The notes under the pieces were generated by a model. It had not been told where the DNA came from and did no database searches. It saw only the letters and a program-made list of their open reading frames with translations. This document shows, piece after piece, positions 35,694-44,256 of a stretch of 64,000 nt of DNA; within the stretch, counting starts at the first letter, position 1, and the number at the start of each line of letters is the position of its first letter. The translations under genes were made by a program, and so were the position numbers. Source of the DNA: Kitasatospora sp. SUK 42 (GTDB taxonomy: Bacteria; Actinomycetota; Actinomycetes; Streptomycetales; Streptomycetaceae); assembly GCF_015776785.2 (NCBI RefSeq), contig NZ_LFMD02000002.1:832916-896915 (forward strand), written 5' to 3'.

Positions 35694-35720
35694 CAGGAAG
35701 TCGGACTGGCCGACTTCCTG
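35694..35720 (-). terminator. Terminator of meaB
   Basis: CAGGAAGTCGG and its complement form an 11-bp stem with a 5-nt loop, 18 nt beyond the meaB stop codon. Confidence 0.65.
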
Positions 35721-35738
35721 TGCAACGGGGGTGGGGGC

Positions 35739-36695
35739 TCAGCCGCGGGTCAGGCCGGCGACCAGGGCGTCGGCCGCGCCGTACGGGTCCAGCTCGCCCG
35801 CGACGACGCGCTCGGCGAGGCCCGCCAGGTGGCGGTCCCCGCTCAGGTCGCCGATCCGAGCGCGCAGTTCGGCGAGCGCGATCGCCTCGATCTCCTGGGC
35901 GGCCCGCCGGCGGCGGCGCGCGGCCAGTTCGCCGTGCTCCTCCAGCCAGGCGCGGTGCTTCTCCAGCGCCTCGACCACCTCGTCGACGCCCTCGCCGCGG
36001 GCCGCGACGGTCTTCACGATCGGCGGGCGCCAGTCCCCCGGCTCGCGGGCCTCGCCGAGGCCCAGCATGTGGTTGAGCTCCCGGGCGGTGGCGTCGGCGC
36101 CGTCCCGGTCGGCCTTGTTGACCACGAAGACGTCGCCGATCTCCAGGATCCCGGCCTTGGCCGCCTGGATGCCGTCCCCCATCCCCGGGGCGAGCAGCAC
36201 CACGGCGGTGTCGGCCTGGGCGGCGATCTCGACCTCGGACTGGCCGACGCCGACGGTCTCGACCAGGATCACGTCGCAGCCGGCCGCGTCCAGCACCCGC
36301 AGGGCCTGCGGCGCCGCCCAGGACAGCCCGCCCAGGTGCCCGCGGGTGGCCATCGAGCGGATGAACACCTCGGGGTCGGTGGCGTGGTCCTGCATCCGGA
36401 CCCGGTCGCCCAGCAGCGCGCCGCCGGAGAACGGCGAGGACGGGTCGACGGCGAGCACCCCGACCCGCTTGCCGAGCCGCCGGTAGGCGGAGACCAGCGC
36501 CGAGGTGGAGGTGGATTTGCCGACCCCGGGCGAGCCGGTCAGCCCCACCGTGTAGGCCTGCCCGGTGTACGGCGCGAGCGCGGCCATCGCCTCCCGCAGC
36601 TGCGGGGCGGCGTTCTCGACCAGCGTGATCAGCCGGGCGACCGCCCGCGGCCGGCCCTCCCGGGCCTGCTCGACCAGCGTGGCGACATCGATCAT
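35739..36695 (-). CDS. meaB: Methylmalonyl-CoA mutase-associated GTPase (MeaB)
   Basis: MeaB is a G3E-family GTPase chaperone that gates adenosylcobalamin loading and protects acyl-CoA mutases from inactivation. The protein has 318 residues with P-loop GSPGVGKST (Lys60), the switch region [10 protein letters not shown], base-recognition NKAD and a C-terminal dimerisation arm rich in Arg/Ala/Glu. The ATG has AAGGAG with 6-nt spacing. It follows the thiolase gene on the same strand, with a hairpin between them. A client in this window could be IcmA (inference); other mutases probably lie elsewhere. Confidence 0.95.
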   Translation of the reverse strand: MIDVATLVEQAREGRPRAVARLITLVENAAPQLREAMAALAPYTGQAYTVGLTGSPGVGKSTSTSALVSAYRRLGKRVGVLAVDPSSPFSGGALLGDRVRMQDHATDPEVFIRSMATRGHLGGLSWAAPQALRVLDAAGCDVILVETVGVGQSEVEIAAQADTAVVLLAPGMGDGIQAAKAGILEIGDVFVVNKADRDGADATARELNHMLGLGEAREPGDWRPPIVKTVAARGEGVDEVVEALEKHRAWLEEHGELAARRRRRAAQEIEAIALAELRARIGDLSGDRHLAGLAERVVAGELDPYGAADALVAGLTRG

Positions 36696-36741
36696 CAGGA
36701 TCTCCTTGCGCAGATGCCGACGGATGGCGGCAGATGCCGAA

Positions 36742-36776
36742 GGGGCTGCGGACCACTTGTGGCGGTCCGCAGCCCC
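36742..36776 (-). terminator. Hairpin between thiolase gene and meaB
   Basis: GGGGCTGCGGACC and its complement form a perfect 13-bp stem 15 nt after the thiolase stop, so it may attenuate read-through into meaB. Two copies of GCAGATGCCGA lie between it and meaB. Confidence 0.65.
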
Positions 36777-36791
36777 GAAGGTCGGAGCAGA

Positions 36792-37985
36792 TCAGGCCTT
36801 CGGCACGCGCACGATGAGCGCGTCGCCCTGCCCCCCGCCGCCGCACAGCGCGGCCGCGCCGACGCCGCCGCCGCGGCGCTGCAGCTCCAGCACCAGGCTG
36901 AGCACCACGCGGGCGCCGGACATGCCGATCGGGTGGCCGAGCGCGATCGCGCCGCCGTTGACGTTGACGATGTCGGAGGAGACGCCCAGGTCCTTCATCG
37001 ACTGGTAGGCGACCGCCGCGAAGGCCTCGTTGATCTCGATCAGGTCGAGGTCGGCGACCTCCAGACCCTCCTTGCCCAGCGCGTGCTTGATCGCGTTGGA
37101 CGGCTGCGACTGGAGCGAGTTGTCCGGGCCGGCCACGTTGCCGTGCGCGCCGATCTCGGCGATCCAGCTCAGGCCCAGCTCCTCGGCCTTGGCCTTGCTC
37201 ATCACGACCACCGCGGCGGCGCCGTCGGAGATCTGCGAGGAGGTGCCGGCGGTGATCGTGCCGTCCTTGGTGAAGGCCGGGCGCAGCCGGCCCAGGCCCT
37301 CGACGGTGGTGTCGGCGCGGATGCCCTCGTCCTGGCTGAACAGCAGCGGCTCGCCCTTGCGCTGCGGGATGGCGACCGGAACGATCTCGGCGTCGAAGAC
37401 GCCGTCGGCCTGCGCCTTGGCGGCCCGCTGGTGGGAGGCGGCGGCGATCTCGTCCTGGACCTCGCGGCCGATGCCGAGGCGGGTGTTGTGCTTCTCGGTG
37501 GACTCGCCCATCGGGATGTTCTCGTAGGCGTCGGTCAGGCCGTCGTACGCCATCGCGTCGAGCACCTCGACCGCGCCGTACTTGTAGCCCTCGCGGGACT
37601 TCGGCAGCAGGTGCGGGGCGTTGGTCATCGACTCCTGGCCGCCGGCCACCACGATGTCGAACTCGCCGGCCCGGATCAGCTGGTCGGCCAGCGCGATGGC
37701 GTCGAGGCCGGAGAGGCAGACCTTGTTGATGGTCAGCGCCGGGACGTTCATCGGGATGCCGGCCTTGACGGCCGCCTGGCGGGCCGGGATCTGGCCGGCT
37801 CCGGCCTGCAGCACCTGCCCCATGATCACGTACTGGACCTGCTCCCCCGTGATCCCGGCCCGCTCCAGCGCGGCCTTGATCGCGAAGCCGCCGAGGTCGG
37901 CACCGGAGAAGCCCTTGAGGGAGCCGAGCAGGCGACCCATCGGGGTCCGCGCACCGGCAACGATCACAGAGGTGGTGTTGGTCAT
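36792..37985 (-). CDS. Acetyl-CoA C-acetyltransferase (thiolase)
   Basis: This 397-residue thiolase condenses two acetyl-CoA to acetoacetyl-CoA or runs in reverse. The nucleophile is Cys90 ([13 protein letters not shown]), with His351 ([12 protein letters not shown]) and the second Cys381 ([11 protein letters not shown]). The length matches biosynthetic tetrameric thiolases. The ATG has GAAGGGG upstream. A likely promoter lies at 38030-38058. With the 3-hydroxybutyryl-CoA dehydrogenase at 55.0 kb it could supply the C4 units used by IcmA or the ethylmalonyl-CoA route (inference). Confidence 0.94.
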   Translation of the reverse strand: MTNTTSVIVAGARTPMGRLLGSLKGFSGADLGGFAIKAALERAGITGEQVQYVIMGQVLQAGAGQIPARQAAVKAGIPMNVPALTINKVCLSGLDAIALADQLIRAGEFDIVVAGGQESMTNAPHLLPKSREGYKYGAVEVLDAMAYDGLTDAYENIPMGESTEKHNTRLGIGREVQDEIAAASHQRAAKAQADGVFDAEIVPVAIPQRKGEPLLFSQDEGIRADTTVEGLGRLRPAFTKDGTITAGTSSQISDGAAAVVVMSKAKAEELGLSWIAEIGAHGNVAGPDNSLQSQPSNAIKHALGKEGLEVADLDLIEINEAFAAVAYQSMKDLGVSSDIVNVNGGAIALGHPIGMSGARVVLSLVLELQRRGGGVGAAALCGGGGQGDALIVRVPKA

Positions 37986-38029
37986 GGGACGGGCCCCTTC
38001 GCACGTCGTGGCCAGGTGAGGATGCGCTC

Positions 38030-38058
38030 AATGTACTGACCTGTTACCCGCCCGTCAC
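38030..38058 (-). promoter_or_regulatory. Probable promoter of the thiolase gene
   Basis: On the minus strand GTGACG (38058-38053) and TACATT (38035-38030) are separated by exactly 17 nt. A start about 38023 would give a leader of about 38 nt before the ATG. Confidence 0.45.
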
Positions 38059-38102
38059 CGGAGCGACGGTGTGATCGAGCGCACTGGCACCATCCAGTCA
38101 AC

Positions 38103-38118
38103 ACCGTGTCAACACGGT
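38103..38118. promoter_or_regulatory. 16-bp palindrome in thiolase/epimerase divergent region
   Basis: ACCGTGT-CA-ACACGGT is a perfect 7+7 repeat. On the minus strand it contains TTGACA. It may be a regulator site for the divergent thiolase and epimerase genes. Confidence 0.4.
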
Positions 38119-38241
38119 CCGGGTGAACCCCACCGGGTACGAGCCGTGTGTGAGCAGGCTCGCACGCCCGGCACTGGCGCCCTTCGAGGACGATGCGCTG
38201 CACTGGGTGCCACCTTCTCCCTACCCGCCCCGGAGGTCGCC

Positions 38242-38685
38242 GTGCTGACCCGTATCGACCACATCGGCATCGCCTGCCGAGACCTCGACAAGACGGTCGA
38301 GTTCTACCGCGCCACCTACGGCTTCGAGGTGTTCCACACCGAGGTCAACGAGGAGCAGGGCGTCCGCGAGGCCATGCTCCGGATCAACGGGACGGACGAC
38401 GGCGGCGCCTCGTACCTCCAGCTGCTGGAGCCCACCCGGCCTGACTCCACCGTCGCCAAGTGGCTGGAGAAGAACGGCGAGGGCGTGCACCACATCGCCT
38501 TCGGCACCGCCGACGTGGACGGCGACTCCGAGGACATCCGGGCCAAGGGCGTCCGGGTCCTCTACGAGCAGCCGCGGATCGGTTCGATGGGTTCGCGGAT
38601 CACCTTCCTGCACCCCAAGGACTGCGGCGGCGTGCTGACGGAGCTGGTCACCTCCGCCGAACCGGGCGCCCACGGGGAGCACTGA
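38242..38685 (+). CDS. mce: Methylmalonyl-CoA epimerase
   Basis: This VOC-fold metalloenzyme interconverts (R)- and (S)-methylmalonyl-CoA. The protein has 147 residues, the family length. Metal-ligand regions are visible in RIDHIGIAC (His), GEGVHHIAFG (His) and GGVLTELV (Glu). The GTG at 38242 has GGAGGT just upstream; the longer frame to 38071 is not conserved-looking. It is divergent from the thiolase gene and near meaB, which fits propionyl-CoA/methylmalonyl-CoA metabolism. Confidence 0.94.
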   Translation: MLTRIDHIGIACRDLDKTVEFYRATYGFEVFHTEVNEEQGVREAMLRINGTDDGGASYLQLLEPTRPDSTVAKWLEKNGEGVHHIAFGTADVDGDSEDIRAKGVRVLYEQPRIGSMGSRITFLHPKDCGGVLTELVTSAEPGAHGEH

Positions 38686-39180
38686 GACCACCGGAGGTAC
38701 CGCCCGCCCCGGCGGGCACCTCCCGCCCCGGCCCTAGCGACCCGTCAGTAACCTGGTCCGGAAGCCGGAAAACCCCCACGCGGCCATTCCCCCGCAGTGC
38801 GCTCCCACTACAATGCCCAGGTGCGCGGAGACTCCGGGGGACGGAGGCGTCGGGCACGGCCGATGACAGGCCTGTCCGCCCTCCGGTGGTCGGCCCGTCG
38901 CAGGGGAGTCCAGTACGCGGGCACGGCTGAACAGTCGCAACACTGATCTGTCACCATTCTCCACAGGCAAGAGTTCGCCCAGGAGTCCACCCGGACGGGG
39001 GAACGCGGTACTCCCGCGCTCCCGCGACCAGGACTCCGACGACCGCGGCGGGCGGCCCCGGCTTGGCAGGGGGCGTCCAGTGGCTGCGGATGCAAGGACC
39101 AGTCGGACCGGCACCCGGGACACGGGAGCCCTGGACCGGCCGGGTCGAGGACGCGACCAGGAGATGGATGGGACCGCGGA
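38686..39180. other. 495-base region between mce and scy
   Basis: I see no gene here. An imperfect hairpin (GGAGGT and ACCTCC arms around GCCCGCC, 38693-38723) may terminate mce. A good -10-like TACAAT lies at 38809-38814, which would give scy a leader of about 360 nt. No good -35 or further structure could be assigned. Confidence 0.4.
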
Positions 39181-42100
39181 GTGCGGGGCAACGACCGCTA
39201 CGAGGCTGACGATCACCTCTCCCAGTTCGAGGCCGAGATGGGTCGGACTCGGAAGGAGCGGGACAAGGCAGTCGAGCATGCCGAGGACCTCGCCTACCAG
39301 GTGGAGGTGCTCCGGGCGAAACTGCACGAGTCCCGTCGCATGCTCGCCCAGCCGCGCGCCTTCGACGCCGTCTCCGGCCAGGCGGAGCAGATGCTCCGCA
39401 CCGCCGAGATGCAGGCCCAGCAGCTGCGCGCCGACGCCGAGCGCCAGCTGCGCGAGTCCCAGGCCGCCACCCAGCGGATCATGGCCGAGGCCGCCGAGCG
39501 CACCGCCCGGCTGGAGGCCGAGCTCACCGCCCGCCGCCGCCAGCTGGAGGAGGAGCTCGCCGAGCTGCGCCGCTCCGCCGAGCAGCACGTCAACGGCTGG
39601 GCCGAGCAGACCCGGGCAGGCTCCGAGCAGGAGGCCCAGCGGCTGCTCCAGGACGCCCGCGCCGAGTCCGAACGGATGGTCGCCGCGGCCCGCGCCGAGG
39701 CCGCCGCCCTCTCCGACCACGCCCGTGCCCAGACCGCCGCCGACGTGGACGCCGCCCGCGGCGAGGCCCAGGCCGCCGCCGAGGCCGCCCTGCAGCGCGC
39801 CCACAGCGACGCCGAGCGCATGCTGCGCGCCGCCTCCGAGCAGGCCCAGCAGGCCGGCGCCCAGGCGGCCGCCGACGTCGACGCGGCCCGCGGCCAGGCC
39901 CAGCAGGAGCTGGCCGCCGCCCACGCCGCCGCCGAACAGCAGCTGGCCGTCGCCCACGGCGAGATCGGCCGGCTCAAGGAGCAGGCGGCCGCCGAGCAGT
40001 CCCGCGCCGAGCAGCAGCTCACCGCGGCGAAGGCCGAGATAGAGCGGCTGCGCGCCGAGGCGATCGCCGAGGCCGAGCGCACCCGCCGGGAGGCCTCCGA
40101 GCTGCGCGCCCAGGCCGAGCAGGCCGCCGAGCAGCTCCAGGCCGACGCCGAGGCCGCCGCCGAGCGCAAGGTCGCCGACGGCGAGGCCGCCAGCGAGCAG
40201 CGCTCGCAGACCGCCCGGGCCGAGGTGGCCAGGATGGTCGCCCAGGCCACCAACGACGCCGATGCGATCCGCGCCGAGGCGCAGGCCCTCCGCACCGAGG
40301 CCGCCACCAAGCAGGCCGAGGCGGACGCCGCCAAGGCCGCCGCGTCCGAGGAGGGCGAGCGGCTGCGGGCCACCGCCGAGTCGGTCGCCGCCGAGCTGAA
40401 GGCCGAGGCCGAGGCCGCGATCGCCGAGCTGCGCGCCCAGGCCGACCGGGACGTCGCCGAGCTGCGGGCCCAGGCCGCCGCCGAGGCACAGCGACTGCGC
40501 AGCGAGGCCGAGGAGGAGGGCCGGGCCGCCGGCGCCAAGGACGCCACCGTCCACCTCGCCAAGGCCGCCAAGACCGCCGAGGAGGTGCTCGGCCGGGCCA
40601 ACCAGGACGCCGAGACCGCCCGCGGCGAGGCCTCCGCCGAGGCCGAACGGATCCGCGCCGAGGCCGCCGCCGAGGCGCAGCGGCTGCGCGAGCAGGCCCA
40701 GGCCGCCGTCGAGCAGGCCCAGAACGCCGCGCTGGACGACGCCGCCGCGATCCGCGAGCGGATCGAGCAGATGCAGGACGAGGCGGCCCGGCTGCGGGCC
40801 GAGGCCGAGGAACTGCGCGCCCAGGCCGCGGCCGAGGCCGACCGGGTGCGCGGCGAGGCCCGCCGCCAGGCCGTGCTGCAGATCGAGGAGTCGGCGAAGA
40901 ACGCCGAGGAGCTGCTCACCAAGGCCAAGGCCGACGCGGACGAGCTGCGCGCGGGCGCGGCCGGGGAGATCGAGCGGCTGCGCGAGCAGGCCCAGGAGCA
41001 GGCCGCCGAGACCCAGGGACGGGCCGAGCAGACCCTGACCCGGGCCCGCGCCGAGGCCGGGAAGATCACCGCCACCGCCGAGCAGCAGGGCCAGGACGCC
41101 CTCGCCGCCGCCAAGGCCGCGGCCGCCGAGAACCGCGCCGCCGCCGAGCGTGAGACCGCCGAACTCCGGCGCGACGCAACCGAGTTCGACCAGCGGGTAC
41201 GCACCGAGGCGAGCACCGCCGCGGAGGCGCTGACCACCGACGCCCAGGCCGAGGCGAACGCCGTCCGGGACGCCGCGGTGGCCGACGCCGAGCGGGTGCG
41301 CACCGAGGCCGACACCGAGGCCGCCCGCGCCCGGGCCGAGTCCGAGGCCGCCGCCAACGCGCTGCGCGAGGAGAGCCGTCGCGAGCGCGAGGAGGCCGCC
41401 GCCGGGCTCCAGCAGGAGCGTGAGGAGACCGCCGAGCAGCTGGCTGCCGCCCGGGCCGCCCGCGAGCAGGCCGAGCAGGCCGCCACCGAGCTGACGGAGC
41501 GTACGGCGGCCGAGGCCACCGAGGTCCGCGAAGCGGCCGAGCAGCACAGCACCGAGCTCCGCGAGGCCGCCGACCGGTACGCCGCCGAACAGCGCGAAAC
41601 CGCCGACCGCGAAACCACCGAGCTGCGCGCCCTCACCCAGCAGGAGACCACCCAGCACCGCGAGACCGCCGAGGCCTACGCCGACCGCGTCCGCACCGAA
41701 GCCGAACAGCACGCCACCGAGCTGGCCGAGCGTACGGCGGCCGAGGCCACCGAGGTCCGCGGGGCCGCCGAGCAGCACAGCACCGAGCTCCGCGAGGCCG
41801 CCGACCGGTACGCCGCCGAACAGCGCGAAACCGCCGACCGCGAAACCACCGAGCTGCGCGCCCTCACCCAGCAGGAGACCACCCAGCACCGCGAGACCGC
41901 CGAGGCCTACGCCGACCGCGTCCGCACCGAGGCCGAGCAGTACGCCACCGGGCAGCGCACCGAGGCCGAGCAGCACGCCGCCGAGCAGCGCGCCGAGGCC
42001 GAGCAGTACGCCGACGAGCAGCGCGCCGAGGCCGAGCAGTACGCCGACGAGCGCCGCGCCGAGGCCGACGAGTCGCTGGAGAAGGCCCGGACCACCGCCG

Positions 42101-44139
42101 AACAGCGGCGCGCCGAGGCCGCCCAGGACGCCAAGGCCACCCGCGAGAAGGCCGCCGCCGAACTGGCGCTGGCCCACGAGCAGGCCGAGACGGTACGGGC
42201 CGAGGCCGGCCGCGAGCTGTCCGAGGCCCGCGCCACCGCGGACGACATCCGCGCCGAGGCCACCGCCGCCCTGGAGCAGGCCAGGGCCGACGGCGAGGAC
42301 GTCGTCGCCGCTGCCAGGGCCGAGGGCGCCGAGCTGGTCACCACGGCCGAGGAGGAGGCCGCCGAAGTCCGCCAGTCGGTGGCCGGCCTGCACGAGGCCG
42401 CCGCCGAGCAGATCGCCGCACTGCGGGCCACCGCCGAGCAGGACGCCGCCGAAACCCGCGCCCTGGCCGAGCAGGACGCCGCCGAAACCCGCGCCCTCGC
42501 CGACCGGGAGACGACCGAGCAGCACGAGGCCGCCGACGCCTACGCGGCCGAGACCCGCGACCTGGCCGACCGGGAGACCGCCGAACAGCGCGAGCTCACC
42601 GACCGGGAGACGACCGAACAGCGCGCGGCCGCCGACAAGTACAGCGCCGAGCAGCACGAGGCGGCCGACAAGTACAGCGCCGACCTGTGGGCCCGTACCG
42701 AGGCCGAGACCACCGCCCTGCGCGAGCAGACCGAGCTGGAGCTGGCCGCCGAGCGCGAGGCCACCGAGACCGAGCTCGGCCGCCAGCGCACCGAGGCCCA
42801 GGCCTACGACGCCAGGCTGCGCGCGGACGCCGAGGCCGAGCTGCACGCCGCCCAGGAGGCCGCCGAGCAGCTGCGCGCCGAGGCCGACGCGCAGGCCGCC
42901 CGCACCGTGGCCGACGCCGAGGTCCAGGGCGCCCGTACGGTCGCCGACGCCGAGGAGCTGGCCGCCGCGCTGCGCGCCGAGGCCGAGGAGTACGCCCTCG
43001 CCACCCGCACCCTGGCCGACGAGTACGACTCCGCCACCCACACCCGCGCCGACGCCTACGACGCGGAGACCCGGGAGGCCGCCGAGCAGTTCGACAAGGC
43101 CACCCGCGACCGGGCCAAGTCCGTCCTGGAGAAGGCCTTCGCGGACGCCGAGGCGCTCGGCGAGGACGCCCAGACCACCGCGCTGGCGACCACCGCCGCC
43201 GCCGAGGAGCAGGCGGACGCGATGGTCGCCGCCGCCCGCAAGGAGGCGGACCGGCTGGTCGCGGCCGGCGAGGCCGCCGGTCAGGCCGAGGTCGAGAAGG
43301 GCCGCGCCGACGCCGACGCGCTGCTCGCCGAGGCCCGCCGGGACGCGACCGCGATCCGGGAGCGCGCCGAGGAGCTGCGCGAGCGCACCGACGCCGAGGT
43401 GGAGGCGCTGCACGAGCGGGCCCGCAAGGAGAACGCGGCGGCGATGAAGTCGGCCGGCGAGCGGGTGGACGCGCTGGTGACGGCCGCCCAGGAGCAGCTG
43501 ACCGAGGCCGAGGACCAGGCGGTCGCCACCGTCGCCGAGGCCGAGGACCGTGCCGCCGCCCTGGTCGCGGCCGCCGAGGACCGGGCGAACGAGCTCACCT
43601 CGGAGGCCTCCGCGGAGGCCAGCAAGGTCCGCATCTCGGCCGTCCGCAAGGCCGAGGGCCTGCTCAAGGAGGCGGAGACCAAGCTCGCCGACTCCACCGA
43701 CCGCGCCGAGGCGCTCATCGTCAAGGCCGAGGCCAAGCTGGCGTCGGCCGAGACCGAGGCCGAGGAGCGGCTGGAGAGCGCGGCCGGCGAGGCGGAGAAG
43801 CGGCTGCGCGAGGCCGACCGCACCGCCGACGAGCAGATCGAGCTGGCGAAGGCGGAGGCCGAGCGGCTGGTCGTCGAGGCGAAGGCCGAGGCGAAGCGGG
43901 TCACCGACGAGGGCCGGCGCGAGCTGGACGAGTTGGTGCGCCGCCGCAAGGACATCAACACCGAGATCTCCAGGGTGCAGGACGTGCTGTCGGCGCTGGA
44001 GGCGTTCGAGGCACCGTCACCGGTCGCCCAGGCCAACGGGGGAAGCAGCAACAAGAAGGACGGGGGTGCCAAGGCCGGTGCCGGAGTTGGCTCCCCCCGG
44101 TCGGGTGGCAATCGCTCCAAGAGCGCACCACCCGATTGA
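39181..44139 (+). CDS. scy: Polarised growth scaffold protein Scy
   Basis: Scy is a giant coiled-coil protein that organises the hyphal tip complex with DivIVA and FilP. The GTG start gives the usual N-terminus (RGNDRYEADDHLSQFEAEM), with a DivIVA-like opening (residues about 12-55, KAVEHAEDLAYQVEVLRAKL). It has 1652 residues, about 300 more than the roughly 1326 I recall for S. coelicolor. Almost the whole protein is Ala/Glu/Arg-rich coiled coil. The C-terminus (VRRRKDINTEISRVQDVL) matches FilP-like ends, followed by a short Gly/Lys tail. Internal repeats at 41482-41943 and 41923-42696 account for part of the extra length. The ribosome site is weak (GGATGG). Confidence 0.95.
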   Translation: MRGNDRYEADDHLSQFEAEMGRTRKERDKAVEHAEDLAYQVEVLRAKLHESRRMLAQPRAFDAVSGQAEQMLRTAEMQAQQLRADAERQLRESQAATQRIMAEAAERTARLEAELTARRRQLEEELAELRRSAEQHVNGWAEQTRAGSEQEAQRLLQDARAESERMVAAARAEAAALSDHARAQTAADVDAARGEAQAAAEAALQRAHSDAERMLRAASEQAQQAGAQAAADVDAARGQAQQELAAAHAAAEQQLAVAHGEIGRLKEQAAAEQSRAEQQLTAAKAEIERLRAEAIAEAERTRREASELRAQAEQAAEQLQADAEAAAERKVADGEAASEQRSQTARAEVARMVAQATNDADAIRAEAQALRTEAATKQAEADAAKAAASEEGERLRATAESVAAELKAEAEAAIAELRAQADRDVAELRAQAAAEAQRLRSEAEEEGRAAGAKDATVHLAKAAKTAEEVLGRANQDAETARGEASAEAERIRAEAAAEAQRLREQAQAAVEQAQNAALDDAAAIRERIEQMQDEAARLRAEAEELRAQAAAEADRVRGEARRQAVLQIEESAKNAEELLTKAKADADELRAGAAGEIERLREQAQEQAAETQGRAEQTLTRARAEAGKITATAEQQGQDALAAAKAAAAENRAAAERETAELRRDATEFDQRVRTEASTAAEALTTDAQAEANAVRDAAVADAERVRTEADTEAARARAESEAAANALREESRREREEAAAGLQQEREETAEQLAAARAAREQAEQAATELTERTAAEATEVREAAEQHSTELREAADRYAAEQRETADRETTELRALTQQETTQHRETAEAYADRVRTEAEQHATELAERTAAEATEVRGAAEQHSTELREAADRYAAEQRETADRETTELRALTQQETTQHRETAEAYADRVRTEAEQYATGQRTEAEQHAAEQRAEAEQYADEQRAEAEQYADERRAEADESLEKARTTAEQRRAEAAQDAKATREKAAAELALAHEQAETVRAEAGRELSEARATADDIRAEATAALEQARADGEDVVAAARAEGAELVTTAEEEAAEVRQSVAGLHEAAAEQIAALRATAEQDAAETRALAEQDAAETRALADRETTEQHEAADAYAAETRDLADRETAEQRELTDRETTEQRAAADKYSAEQHEAADKYSADLWARTEAETTALREQTELELAAEREATETELGRQRTEAQAYDARLRADAEAELHAAQEAAEQLRAEADAQAARTVADAEVQGARTVADAEELAAALRAEAEEYALATRTLADEYDSATHTRADAYDAETREAAEQFDKATRDRAKSVLEKAFADAEALGEDAQTTALATTAAAEEQADAMVAAARKEADRLVAAGEAAGQAEVEKGRADADALLAEARRDATAIRERAEELRERTDAEVEALHERARKENAAAMKSAGERVDALVTAAQEQLTEAEDQAVATVAEAEDRAAALVAAAEDRANELTSEASAEASKVRISAVRKAEGLLKEAETKLADSTDRAEALIVKAEAKLASAETEAEERLESAAGEAEKRLREADRTADEQIELAKAEAERLVVEAKAEAKRVTDEGRRELDELVRRRKDINTEISRVQDVLSALEAFEAPSPVAQANGGSSNKKDGGAKAGAGVGSPRSGGNRSKSAPPD
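41482..41943 (+). repeat. 231-bp near-perfect tandem duplication in scy
   Basis: Copies 41482-41712 and 41713-41943 differ at only a few positions (for example CTGACGGAG against CTGGCCGAG, and GAAGCG against GGGGCC). The unit encodes 77 residues, a multiple of both 7 and 11. A third copy begins at 41944 but diverges after a few codons. Confidence 0.95.
41923..42087 (+). repeat. Five 33-bp (11-residue) repeats in scy
   Basis: Units of 11 residues follow the pattern R-[TA]-EAEQ-[YH]-A-x-[EG]-[QR]: RTEAEQYATGQ, RTEAEQHAAEQ, RAEAEQYADEQ, RAEAEQYADER, then a degenerate unit. The 11-residue period is typical of right-handed or mixed coiled coils. Confidence 0.9.
42433..42696 (+). repeat. Eight 33-bp (11-residue) repeats in scy
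   Basis: Eight consecutive units start with Ala/Thr-Asp/Glu, for example AEQDAAETRAL twice identically, ADRETTEQHEA, ADRETAEQREL, TDRETTEQRAA and ADKYSAEQHEA. The unit length of 33 bp is exact throughout. Confidence 0.9.
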
Positions 44140-44256
44140 GCGGACATTGGCGGTCATTGTCCGTGAGAGAACGGCGTATCGCCGTCGACACTCCGGTACC
44201 GTGTCAGGATTCCCTCAACCACCTCAGCGGTTTGACGACAGGAAGCCCAGAGTCCC

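Noticed and set aside
41482-42696. Array of regular repeats that could be mistaken for a CRISPR or minisatellite
   Set aside because: The repeats are in frame, have no spacers and encode coiled-coil units of Scy.
38734-43413. 1559-residue open frame antisense to scy
   Set aside because: It is a Gly/Leu-rich mirror of the Ala/Glu/Arg coiled-coil code in high-GC DNA. It has no ribosome site or conserved motif, and the plus-strand Scy is unmistakable.
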